Shown: positions 43,351-52,378 of the stretch, one piece after another
Layout of the letters: every line of letters begins with the position of its first letter
How positions within the stretch are numbered: the first letter of the stretch is position 1
Assembly (NCBI GenBank): GCA_027923505.1
Contig: BROI01000004.1
Location: 620,001-684,000, forward strand
Direction of reading: 5' to 3'
DNA length: 64,000 nt
Source: Mayamaea pseudoterrestris
Taxonomy: Eukaryota > Bacillariophyta > Bacillariophyceae > Sellaphorales > Sellaphoraceae
Notes under the pieces: generated by a model
What the model was told of the DNA's origin: nothing
Database searches by the model: none
The model's input: the letters and a program-made list of their open reading frames with translations, nothing else
Translations under genes and position numbers: made by a program

Positions 43351-44762
43351 ATGCTTGCGCAACGGACGTGCTGCTTGCTCGTATATGTCTTGTACATTAT
43401 CACGTCGGCAACAGTCATTCATGCATCATCCACCGACAGCACCACAGACTTGTACAAACTCCTCGGCGTCACTCGCAAGGCCACCATTCAGGAAATCAAG
43501 TCGGCCTATCGGCGCAAGGCGCGCGACACGCACCCCGACAAGAACCAAAGCGTTCCAGCGCAGCAAGCGGCCGAGCAGTTTCGCCAAGTCGTTCATGCGT
43601 TTGAAATACTCAGTGACGCCACCAGTCGAAGGCGCTACGATCAAACTGGTAAACAGGATCCATCTAGTAGCAATAACAATAATAATAGTGGAAACAGCTG
43701 GAGCAACTGGCAGTGGTCAGGACAGCGAGGAGGCGGCAGTGCCCACTTTTACTGGAACGTGCGGCCCGCGCTCAAGGATCGCTTCGATGTGCAGGAGGCC
43801 ATGTCGCGAGTCTTGCATGTTGTCTCGCTGGAGCAGCTCAAGCTCATCATGCTGGACCATGACGACTTGCTGGAGCGCAACATTTTGATTTGTGCCTACA
43901 CGCCGCCGTTGGAAAAGCTAGTGGATGAAGACTTGGTGTGTATTTTAACAGCAAGAAGGTGTGTATATGCGATTACAGCTCTGACTAATTCGTCTTCCTT
44001 TAGGTGTTTCCATATCCATTCGCCGCCATGTCAGCTCAAGGGATTTGGTGGGAAGACTTGCTCCAAACTGTCAAGATTCGCTACCACAAGTCCAATGAAC
44101 TTTCCAAATTCTTCCAGCTACCAACCGGCGACGACCTTTCCAAATCTGGCGCTCCCATTTTTCTGTACGGCAAAAAGGGCGAACCACTGGATCGCATGAA
44201 GCAGCTGCAAACGGCAAACAGAGCAACGTTTGAATCATGGGCCTGGGAGCAAATGCAAGTCACCGTTACCTTTGTCAATCGACACGACCACACGGTGGAA
44301 CTATACTGGATACACGGCACGCGAGCCACCACCAGAGCCGATTTACCAGCGGGACATGAAATCGAGTTGACAAGCATGCTGACGCACGAGTGGTACATTC
44401 GCGACAAGCGCGTCGACGCGCGGCCTGATTCGCCTGGAAACTATCGGTTGACAACCGAGTCGAGCCTTTTGACGCTCAAGATTGGCGTCGAGGGCGGTCC
44501 AAAGATACGAGACGATTGGACAACCACTGTCATTATTCCGAAACGTACATGCTTTGATTTGTCAGGACATTGCTTGTTTTGGAGTAGCCACAACGAGTGC
44601 GAACGGAACCCAAACTTTATGTTCGAGCAGTGTCGATTGACCTGTAAGCTCTGTGAAAGCGACGAGAGAACCGAATTCGACGACGAACACGACGATCAAG
44701 CCGGGGAACAGAATATTGCGGATGATGACAACAACGAGACAAGAAACAATGACGAGTTATGA
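43351..44762 (+). CDS. ER J-domain protein with pVHL-beta-like and ShKT domains
   Basis: Two exons, join(43351..43935, 44004..44762), 447 aa; the 68-bp intron is GTGTGT...TTTAG, phase 0. ATG 43351 begins a signal peptide (MLAQRTCCLLVYVLYIITSA). The J domain is at residues 33-100 with HPD at 61-63, so it can stimulate an Hsp70, likely BiP. A thioredoxin-like region without CxxC follows (about 165-275; APIFLYGKKGEPL). Residues 280-330 (HTVELYWIHG, LPAGHEIELTSMLTHEWYIRD) match the beta-domain pattern of pVHL. Residues 378-412 form a ShKT six-Cys module (CFDLSGHCLFWSSHNEC, NPNFMFEQCRLTCKLC). The tail is acidic. The architecture suggests a lumenal or secreted co-chaperone; its role is not known. 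Confidence 0.8.
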
Positions 44763-46673
44763 TTGTTTAGGGACTGACTCAGTAGACTTTTGGGATTGAA
44801 TAAAGTCATGCCAATAGTTGGCGCTCCACTTTTGGTTCAAAGGCTCCTGCGCGTGATACTTTTGCTGCCCATTTATAGATCGAAGCTCGGTACACCCGAT
44901 GCAAAGTCTGTTCTTGATGCGCTGCCGCACTGGCCGAGGCAAGGTCAAGTATTCATCACTAGCGAACCGGTCACCGACGACTGGATACCCATGGATCTTT
45001 CGCAAACAGTAGCATAACGCACTTGTCATTCCGGAAGCAGTCGAAGATGTAGTAATCGATAGCGTCGAGAGCGGAATGCCATTAGACTTTTCCAGTAGCA
45101 TGACTCTTGCCGTTGCTGTGCAACGTTTTTCGCCGGTGCTTGGATCCATCGCCGGTTTCTTCCAGCGCCGCGCCGCATCGACCGGGACATTGATTGTAAA
45201 TTCATTGAGCCAGCTGTCCGGAACCGCACCGTGCACGAGAACGGAGAAACCAAGTTCAATTATAACGTCACTTTGTTCCGCAGATTGTTTTTGCAGCAAA
45301 ACAAGTCCGCTGCATCCGCGATCGAGTTTGGTCAATGACACGTAGTCTTCGTTCGCATGCATGGAATTGTAAACGCTTTCCAAACTGTTCGCGTCAAATG
45401 CACCGGATGTCCTCATGCCCACTGGTTTCCAAAGGACGACGCGACCATGCGACCATGCGGCAACTTGACGAATCTTGCAATCACTCAACGATACGACGGG
45501 TCGAGCGACTGTTGTGGCTGTTGTTTCGTCAACCTCCGCTTCACTAATACGAACGACATGATGGCGCAGCAGAATGCGGCTCGCGTCCGTGGCGACGCAC
45601 TCATTCACCAAGACGCTGCCACGGTGAATGATATGTTCGCATGTTCGCTTGGACCCTGCCTGCATGACGTTTTGGAGGAACCAACGTAGTCGCTTGCGTT
45701 CGTGTTCCATTGAAACGGTTGTACATTGCTGGGTACTGCAAATAGAGTCCGTGGAAGGATTAGCATGTTCGACCGACGGGCTAACTTTATTTGCTGGTTG
45801 ATCCGTCGTCGTCGCAACAGTGTGTGCCAATGTCAATGGTATTGACTCTTGCACCGCAATCGCCGGTGGCCGAGCGGGTTGGCGCAAGTGAACGTTCAAC
45901 TGCTCCTCAGATTTAAACGTTTTTGCGCAAACATTGCAGCTGATAGTACTAGAAGCTTGCACTTGAATGGCAGACAACGCAGTCGACTCACTATTCGTCA
46001 TTGGCTGTATAAAGTAATGCTTGGACGCGCTGACGTTCATGCTCCGCGCCTCGTGTCCCCGCTGCGGAAAGGTGAGCTGGTGACGATAGCCGTAGTTGCT
46101 CAACCAATGTTTCGAACCAAACTTGCCGCTGCGGTAGCGGCGGGGCGCCTTGGTGACTGGTTCGTTGGCAATGAATTGCGAAAAAATGGGACGCGAGGCG
46201 GAAAATGAGTCGGTTATGGTCACACCGAGTCTTTCACACGTTTCGCGCAGTCGCCACGCGTATTCCTGGTTGTTGCACAAGCACAAGTGGACGCATCCAT
46301 TCGGTTTGAGCAATGCAAGAGCCGAATATATGTAGTGACTCATCAGTGTCGTGTGTTGCTGCACGTGCTCGTGCTCATCTTGGTCGTATGATCCTAAATG
46401 GGGATGGTGAAACATGATTATATTGAAACGATCCTGCTCTTTTTCGACAACAATTTGCTCATGCAGCAATGTTGCATCCACACTGTATTTGATTTCGCTT
46501 GATCCTAGTAGTAATTCGTTAAAATTTGATGCCGCTTCCTGGTAAGTGGCTTGCAGCTCGGACGGAGACAGCAACGTTGACGCCACGAGCTCGACTTGAC
46601 TGCCGTAGGCGCGCTGCAGAGCGAGGGAGCAAGACAAGTCGCCGTCGCCGACGGTCAGTATGCGAAAGGGCAT
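44757..46673 (-). CDS. Fusion: BMT5-like rRNA uridine methyltransferase (DUF2431) + RluA-type pseudouridine synthase
   Basis: 638 aa from ATG 46673 (MPFRILTVGDGDLSCS); ATG 46781 would add 36 residues. Residues 1-200 form a Rossmann methyltransferase of the DUF2431/BMT5 type: VGDGDLSCSLALQRAYG, LVASTLLSPSELQATYQ, NIIMFHHPHLGSYDQDEH. BMT5 makes m3U in 25S rRNA. Residues 246-262 (CNVCAKTFKSEEQLNVH) are a half C2H2 finger lacking the last His. An S4-like segment (about 326-376) leads into a pseudouridine synthase domain: VVLWKPVGMRTSGAF, SLTKLDRGCSGLVLL with catalytic Asp 451, and RKIHGYPVVGDRFASDE. Its stop is directly next to the J-domain gene's stop on the other strand. One frame covers both halves with no break. 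Confidence 0.78.
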   Translation of the reverse strand: MPFRILTVGDGDLSCSLALQRAYGSQVELVASTLLSPSELQATYQEAASNFNELLLGSSEIKYSVDATLLHEQIVVEKEQDRFNIIMFHHPHLGSYDQDEHEHVQQHTTLMSHYIYSALALLKPNGCVHLCLCNNQEYAWRLRETCERLGVTITDSFSASRPIFSQFIANEPVTKAPRRYRSGKFGSKHWLSNYGYRHQLTFPQRGHEARSMNVSASKHYFIQPMTNSESTALSAIQVQASSTISCNVCAKTFKSEEQLNVHLRQPARPPAIAVQESIPLTLAHTVATTTDQPANKVSPSVEHANPSTDSICSTQQCTTVSMEHERKRLRWFLQNVMQAGSKRTCEHIIHRGSVLVNECVATDASRILLRHHVVRISEAEVDETTATTVARPVVSLSDCKIRQVAAWSHGRVVLWKPVGMRTSGAFDANSLESVYNSMHANEDYVSLTKLDRGCSGLVLLQKQSAEQSDVIIELGFSVLVHGAVPDSWLNEFTINVPVDAARRWKKPAMDPSTGEKRCTATARVMLLEKSNGIPLSTLSITTSSTASGMTSALCYCLRKIHGYPVVGDRFASDEYLTLPRPVRQRIKNRLCIGCTELRSINGQQKYHAQEPLNQKWSANYWHDFIQSQKSTESVPKQS

Positions 46674-46886
46674 TTTATACTGATATTTTGGATACAGTAT
46701 GAAGATAGAGGTGCTGCTGCTGTTGCTTGTGGGCAAGCGAATCATGTTTGCAGAAACGTCAATGGCGGTGCGGTTCATCATCGCCAAATCATGTCGCAGC
46801 GCCACTACTGTAAGGCGACCGTTGCGTTTTGAAACCAGCGATCGCTCCGACCTCTTGTGGCATCAAAACAACATTGCAAGTCCAAA
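46674..46886. promoter_or_regulatory. Head-to-head promoter, rRNA modification gene / sulfotransferase
   Basis: 213 bp between preferred starts (105 bp if ATG 46781 is used). Inferred from divergent arrangement only. Confidence 0.3.
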
Positions 46887-47915
46887 ATGAAGGCCTTTCT
46901 CGCCGCATCTAGCTTGATTGTGCTACTATCTGTACTCTACTATACACTGGATCAAAGACAGATTTATGAATTATTGGACTGGAAGAATGCCGTTTCCAAA
47001 TCAAAGCAAACGGAGCTGTCGTTGGTAGAAGAGGGAGAAGAGGTACAGCACCATGACGAGGAATTGGATTGGCAACCGCCAATAAACTCCAGCGAAACGT
47101 TTTCGCACCTTGCTCCCGTGTCATCTCAAGTCAGCAATACCAGCACACCACTGTTTTGGCACGTGGTCAAGTCGGGCGGCACCTCCATGAAGGCGTTTGG
47201 ATCCTGTCTGCGACTCGTCGTGGCCGGCCAAAAGGGATCGCAAAAGGAATCATCGTTGGAAGTAATGGTCAAGAGTGGATCCCCGTTTGTCAATGTCAAT
47301 GCATGCACGTTACCAGGCTTAAGGAAAGCGCACGATCTTGGATTCGCGCAGTCGCAGCCGGCCCAAGTCATTTACTCGCCCTTTTTGCGAGACGCCATTC
47401 AGTTGCTGTTCGACGAAACGCACCAGGCGCGCGTCTTTGCGCTGCTGCGGCATCCGGTGGATCGGGTTGTTTCGCTCTTTTACTACCTGCAGCACGCGAC
47501 GTGGGAGAAAACGTACGATCCGAGTTTGAAGAATATGACGCTGCTGGAGTATGCGAACGAGTATCCTTCCGATAACACGTTGGTTCGGATACTCACCAAC
47601 AATGGTGTCGCCAAACTCACCAACGACGACTTGCAACTGGCAAAGTACTACTTGTCGCAATACGTACTGGTTGGATTGACGAACCGCGTCGACGAAAGTG
47701 TCGACCGCTTCGGCCAGGCCTTTGGGTGGCGCAGCAGCGCACGATGGAACCACTGTCGGACGCGCGCGAAAAAGGGCCAGAATCGCTACGAGCATCCGCA
47801 ACTGACCGATCAGGATGAAGCGTATCGAGTCTTGGCAAACAAGCATGCGTACGACATTGAGCTCTACGAGTATGCGGAGCAGCTGTTTGAGGAGCAAAAA
47901 GTCATGTTTCAGTAG
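46887..47915 (+). CDS. Type II membrane sulfotransferase
   Basis: 342 aa from ATG 46887. Residues 3-20 (AFLAASSLIVLLSVLYYT) form an N-terminal signal anchor, placing the enzyme in the Golgi with its catalytic part lumenal. Carbohydrate/protein sulfotransferases transfer sulfate from PAPS. Seen: the 5'-phosphosulfate-binding motif in FWHVVKSGGTSMKAFGSCL (about residue 88) and the 3'-phosphate-binding motif in VFALLRHPVDRVVSLFYYL (about 188). The C-terminal part has conserved acidic/aromatic helices (YDIELYEYAEQLFEEQKV). Substrate is unknown; sulfated cell-wall or mucilage polysaccharides are plausible in this lineage. Confidence 0.8.
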   Translation: MKAFLAASSLIVLLSVLYYTLDQRQIYELLDWKNAVSKSKQTELSLVEEGEEVQHHDEELDWQPPINSSETFSHLAPVSSQVSNTSTPLFWHVVKSGGTSMKAFGSCLRLVVAGQKGSQKESSLEVMVKSGSPFVNVNACTLPGLRKAHDLGFAQSQPAQVIYSPFLRDAIQLLFDETHQARVFALLRHPVDRVVSLFYYLQHATWEKTYDPSLKNMTLLEYANEYPSDNTLVRILTNNGVAKLTNDDLQLAKYYLSQYVLVGLTNRVDESVDRFGQAFGWRSSARWNHCRTRAKKGQNRYEHPQLTDQDEAYRVLANKHAYDIELYEYAEQLFEEQKVMFQ

Positions 47916-48377
47916 GTTTTCGAACTTAGCTAGGGTATATCGCGATTTTGCAATGTTGCGGATCAGGCGCGCATGGCACTTTGATGCACGCAACGATTGG
48001 TGGATGAGGCGTGCATGTGTGCCATAGTTTTGAATTAGCCTGGTGCTTCCGCCGAGCACAATTTGAGCCATTTCGCGTGCACCGATGAGTACTGAGTTAT
48101 ATCATGTATAACGTTACATTGATTAAGTTGCATGCATTAAATGTTTCTTCTTTTACTTATGACTTTTGTGTATGATACTTATTCGTTCGTTTCAAGCAAA
48201 TGTTGCGTCGTACAGTTCAAACAATTCCAGACCTTGTCTGCTGGTAAGCTTCAAGACTGTTGCAAGCTCCCTAATTGGAGACAACCCAGTTGGCTAAAGA
48301 GCAATCTACTCCCTCATAGAGTTGGCTTAATATGGGGTCTAACGCAAGGAGAAGCTGGTGAAGACTAAAAAATGGTG
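47916..48377. other. Intergenic stretch between sulfotransferase and Gag-like region
   Basis: 462 bp, AT-richer than its surroundings. No gene seen. It lies where downstream parts of a retroelement would be expected, but no protease, integrase or reverse transcriptase similarity is visible. Confidence 0.5.
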
Positions 48378-50168
48378 CTAAATAACTTGTATTTTGGCAG
48401 CGTAAGCATGAGGGAATGGTGGAAACCATGAATCCAAATCTTGCACCCACCCAAAGTTAGACTGAGGAGATGCGCTATGCTCTTGACTGTGAGGCAATGT
48501 AGAAACCGGAGCACGATCATTGCTGTGGCTTGCGGTACCATGTCTTTTACTCCACCTGTTGCAATGAGCGCACCAGGAATAGCTCTTGCCCTTGTACATG
48601 CGGCGTGGGGAAGTGTTGTGTTTGTTGTTGGCACGTTGACTACGTCCGTTGGTGCGGCGCCCAGCATTGTTTCCTGTGTTGTTGCGCCCATTGCCATTGC
48701 CTTTCCCTTTGCCTTGCTGGTGACCACCTTGGTCGGTCTCCGTTTTACCAAACTTGTCAGCTTGCTTTGAATAGGGACAGGCACGAGCATAATGACCAAC
48801 TCCTCCACAGATGTAGCAATTGTCATTCTTGGCAACTGCAGTGGAGGCGCCTCCATTTACTTCAGCCACATAGCCGCCATAGCCGCGACGAGGCGCCGTT
48901 GACTGTCGAGGTTGCTGCGCTGGCCGCCATTTGCCTTCATGATAAAGCTCCAAATAGATAGCATCAGCCTTGATGCAAATGTCTTGAATAGTTAGCTCCT
49001 TTTTTGCAAAATAGGCAGCTTGCTCGGCAGGTGACAAATGAGAGGAAGCCTTAAGCGCCTTCTCCAGCTTGCGTTCCACTTTGGAAAGGCGGCGGACAAA
49101 ATGCACTCTCCCAGGGTTGTCAGCACTATTCTCACCGCCAGCTTGGAGCAGATTGCGCACATGCTTTACTGTGATATCAGGATGGTAGGCGTCGGCAAAC
49201 TCCAAGTCCCTTGCAATTTCGAGTGCCTCCACATTCATCTTGATAATGTCTTGTCCTTCATACTTGCTTGGGTGCAACGCCTCAATCCTTGCCTTGCAAA
49301 GGGATCGGTCAAATTTGTGGTGCATGTGAGCAAGGCGAATCAAAGCAATTGGAGCAGGTTCGTCTTCACCCTTCGGTTGTTGCAGACAAAGTCGACGGCG
49401 CAAATCGGTGGAGATTGAGTTGTAGATGCATTGGACCAGATCAAAATCATTTGCCTTGTCATAGAGATCATACTTTGCGACTTGAGGAGCAATCATAGCC
49501 TCGGCCAGCTTAATGGAGGAAAATTGACTTGCTTGTAGAGCGGCATTAATCATCTTGGTTGGATCCCTTGGAGACGGCAGATAAAGCTCGGTGTCCATTC
49601 CAACCAACTCTGCCTTTTCAAAAAGCTCTGTTCCCCAAGTGTTAAAGTTTGTTGTAAGAGTCAGCTTAGTGTCAATTCCTTGTTGCCGAAAGGCTTGAGC
49701 ATCGGCGTGCTCGCTGGAGAAAGCGCGAAGCAGATAGCTGTTATAATTGATGTCTACTGGCGGCACATCAATTTCAGACCAATCAGCCTTTGGTTTGCCT
49801 CCAACTTGAGCCTCGTATGTGTTGGCGCCTGTACGGACAAGGGTTCCCATTTTTGGCTTTGGAGGCATGTAGATCTTTGAAGACGACTTGGTCTTTCGTT
49901 TCGATTTTTGCTTGGAGCTTGCAACAGGAGGCTCGACAACATGTGTCGGAGCTCCATCGGGAACAGAATCAGAGACAACAGAGACACTTGGATCAGAGCT
50001 GTTCGTTTGATCCTCATCGGATGGTGGATTTGTGCCGGTAGGCGACGGAGGTGCGGTCACTCCTCCTCCTCCTCCTCCTCCACGGCCTGGCGACGGGGAA
50101 TTGACGTCGGGACCTTGGTTGGCGACTGGAGTTGGATTAGCGACTGGCTGTTTACGGATGCGCTTCAA
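48378..50168 (-). mobile_element. Retroelement Gag-like region (LTR-retrotransposon kin), incomplete element
   Basis: A long open Gag-like region of up to 596 codons. Parts in order: a Pro/Gly/Ser-rich N-terminal region with a basic patch, a helical capsid-like middle (DLVQCIYNSISTDLRRRLC, LIRLAHMHHKFDRSLCKA), then a CCHC zinc knuckle (CYICGGVGHYARAC) and a Gly/Asn/Arg-rich nucleic-acid-binding tail. This is the layout of Gag in LTR retrotransposons; Ty1/copia-type (CoDi) elements are common in diatoms, but the family cannot be fixed without pol. No pol domains or long terminal repeats are visible nearby, so it is a fossil fragment or a host-retained gag. Age is unknown. Confidence 0.7.
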
Positions 50169-51170
50169 CCGTGGAGGATGGCGGTGACTCGTTTGCCGCG
50201 GAGAACGTTCCGTGACTTGCTATTTCCTCTTTGTCTAAACTTCGGCAGCACTTAAAGGGGATTTCGAAAGGGCTTTGCGGGACGGCGGCGCTTTACTTGT
50301 TGTGAAGGAGGGAGGAGGGAGGAGCGCCTCGCTACAGCTGTTTTGTTGGAGAGGTATTTGAGCGTGAACAGCGCCTCTTCGTTGGTACACTGGGATTGAA
50401 CGACGGTAGAGGCGCGCGTTCTGATTTGTAATCGATTTAAGATGTTCTTGGTTTTAGATTTCTTTGCTTGCTTGGTAGTTGCTACGTGGGTTGGTGAAAG
50501 AGCACAGTCTAAGGACTAACTGTGAGCCAAAGATGCAATCCAAAAGAAGGCCTCGTATGCTCGAGCATAGAGTCACCATAAGGTAAATTCAACTTGCAAA
50601 AAAGGCCTGATACGATGCAAGTTCAAGTACTGTACTGTACAAATGACGGATTCCCATGGCGACGGCTGATTATGATGTGGAAAAAGATGAGTGGTCGATT
50701 GGTGTCGCACTGAAAACCGCACCGACGCTCTGGCTGTTCGTGGCGCGACGGCGCCGCACACGACGAGATCCATCTTGGATCCTTCCCTTCCATCGATCCA
50801 TCGATACTACTCGTACTTGGTCTTCAAAACTGCACATAGCCCACACTTGCAGCTTGAGTATTGCAACAGCTTGGAATCAGTTGAGCAATTGTTTTTTATG
50901 CGGTGAGTATCGAGCTTGCAGGTAGTTTCTGTCATTTCAGTATTCAGTGGTCGAGACGAGATTCCTGATGATGGCGGAGGTCGCTACGTTGCTCATGACA
51001 TTGCTGACAGCATGGTTCTTTCTCAATATTGAAGTATTCGTGGACGACATTTTCTGTTTATATCTTCGTCACGTTGTTTCCATTCTTCCGCCTTTGTGAG
51101 TCCACATCCACTTCTGCGTCACTTTCTTCAACGACCACTGCTGCAGCAGCATAATCTCTCAAAACGAAAC
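50169..51170. other. Intergenic region with a possible small spliced gene
   Basis: About 1 kb upstream of the HIT gene. On the plus strand an ATG at 50656 opens a frame that could splice across a 38-bp GTGAGT...TTTCAG intron (50903-50940) and end at about 51033, giving about 112 aa. The intron is unusually short and no family is recognised, so the gene is doubtful. CTCCTCCTCC-type low complexity lies just left, inside the Gag-like region. Confidence 0.3.
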
Positions 51171-51563
51171 ATGTCCAACGACGAAGTTACCAAGGCCCAG
51201 TCGGCAAAGATTGCAAATGACGAATCAACCATTTTCGACAAGCTCCTCCGCAAGGAGATTCCAAGCACATGCGTCTACGAGGACGATGTGACGTACTGCT
51301 TTATGGATGTGCATCCGCAGGCACCCTTTCATGTTTTGGTGATTCCCAAACAAAAAGACGGACTCATTGGATTGAGCAGCATGCAGGAGGATCAAAAGGA
51401 ACTCGTCGGTCACTTAATGTGGGTGGCGCAAAAGGTGGGCAAGGAGCAGTGCCCCAACGGATTTCGAGTCGTTGTCAACGACGGCAAGGATGGTGCGCAG
51501 TCGGTGGCACACTTGCATCTGCATGTTTTTGGTGGCAGGCAAATGGGTTGGCCGCCTGGTTGA
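51171..51563 (+). CDS. HINT1: HIT-family nucleotide hydrolase, HINT1-like
   Basis: 130 aa from ATG 51171 (MSNDEVTKAQ), close to the usual HINT length of about 125. HINT proteins are dimeric purine nucleoside phosphoramidases. Seen: TIFDKLLRKEIPSTCVYEDD (about 24-43), FMDVHPQAPFHVLVIPK, FRVVVNDGKDGAQSVAHLHL and the catalytic triad HLHLHVFGGRQMGWPPG, which is the HINT C-terminal signature. No targeting peptide, so probably cytosolic or nuclear. The frame can be extended upstream to a GTG, but the ATG fits. Confidence 0.93.
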   Translation: MSNDEVTKAQSAKIANDESTIFDKLLRKEIPSTCVYEDDVTYCFMDVHPQAPFHVLVIPKQKDGLIGLSSMQEDQKELVGHLMWVAQKVGKEQCPNGFRVVVNDGKDGAQSVAHLHLHVFGGRQMGWPPG

Positions 51564-52378
51564 GGCATTACTGTCACTGGCTACAACTCCTACGTAAGAT
51601 ATGGTCGATTACTAAATTATTTGATAGGTGGGCAAGAACGTAAACTTGTGTTGATGTATCTTGTGGTACACATACTGCGCCATTATTGTCTTCGTCTCCA
51701 AATCCTCATTACGAAGGCTAATGTGAGCATTAGGCGTTGAAATGCAACCTGCTTAGCTTGGCTGTCACCAGTAGGAAGTCCTTCTTTTTCGACTGACCAA
51801 AGCTGCCAGTGAATGGAGCTGAAGCACTAGTCGGATTAAGTCGAGGCAGAAATTGCACATTCTTTCGTTCATGCTAAAATGCTTTGTTCAAGCGTCGCAT
51901 GATCTTGGACTTGAATCTACCGGTATAGCTATGATACTTGCATCCGATGCAAAGATCCGCAGGTTGTATCTTACCGGTGATACCGCTACGACAGTTGAAA
52001 CATCCAGCTTTATTTGTACACTACCCGCTACAGTAAAACTGCAAGTACTCCGTTCAATCGTGGGTTCCCAAAAAATGGCGCGCCGCCGCGCCGCGAGTTG
52101 ACTCGTTTCGATGTGCAACGAGAGTCACACACGCGCACGACCTCGACCCGTCCACTGTAATCCTGGGAAGGAAACTTCCGGATGACTGGGAGCGAATTAT
52201 TACTTTGTAGCATTTTTCGATTTGGAACGAGAGCAGTTTCAACTTGGTGGTGCTAGGAAGAAACTTGTTGCAACGCTAGATCCAGCAATCTCCTTCCATT
52301 TGCCACGCACCAGCTAAACAAATCTTGCATCGGCCATCGCGCACCTCTGGTTCATTTCGAAACATCCCAGGACAAAGA
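51564..52378. other. Intergenic region, no recognised gene
   Basis: 815 bp between the HIT gene and the subtilisin gene. It contains a GCGCGCCGCCGCGCCGCG patch (near 52078) and several CCGGTA motifs. Open frames are short and show no family features. The promoter of the subtilisin gene must lie at the right end. Confidence 0.55.

Noticed and set aside
50656-51033. Possible two-exon gene of about 112 codons
   Set aside because: The implied intron is only 38 bp, no family is recognised, and two other frames in the same stretch are equally open.
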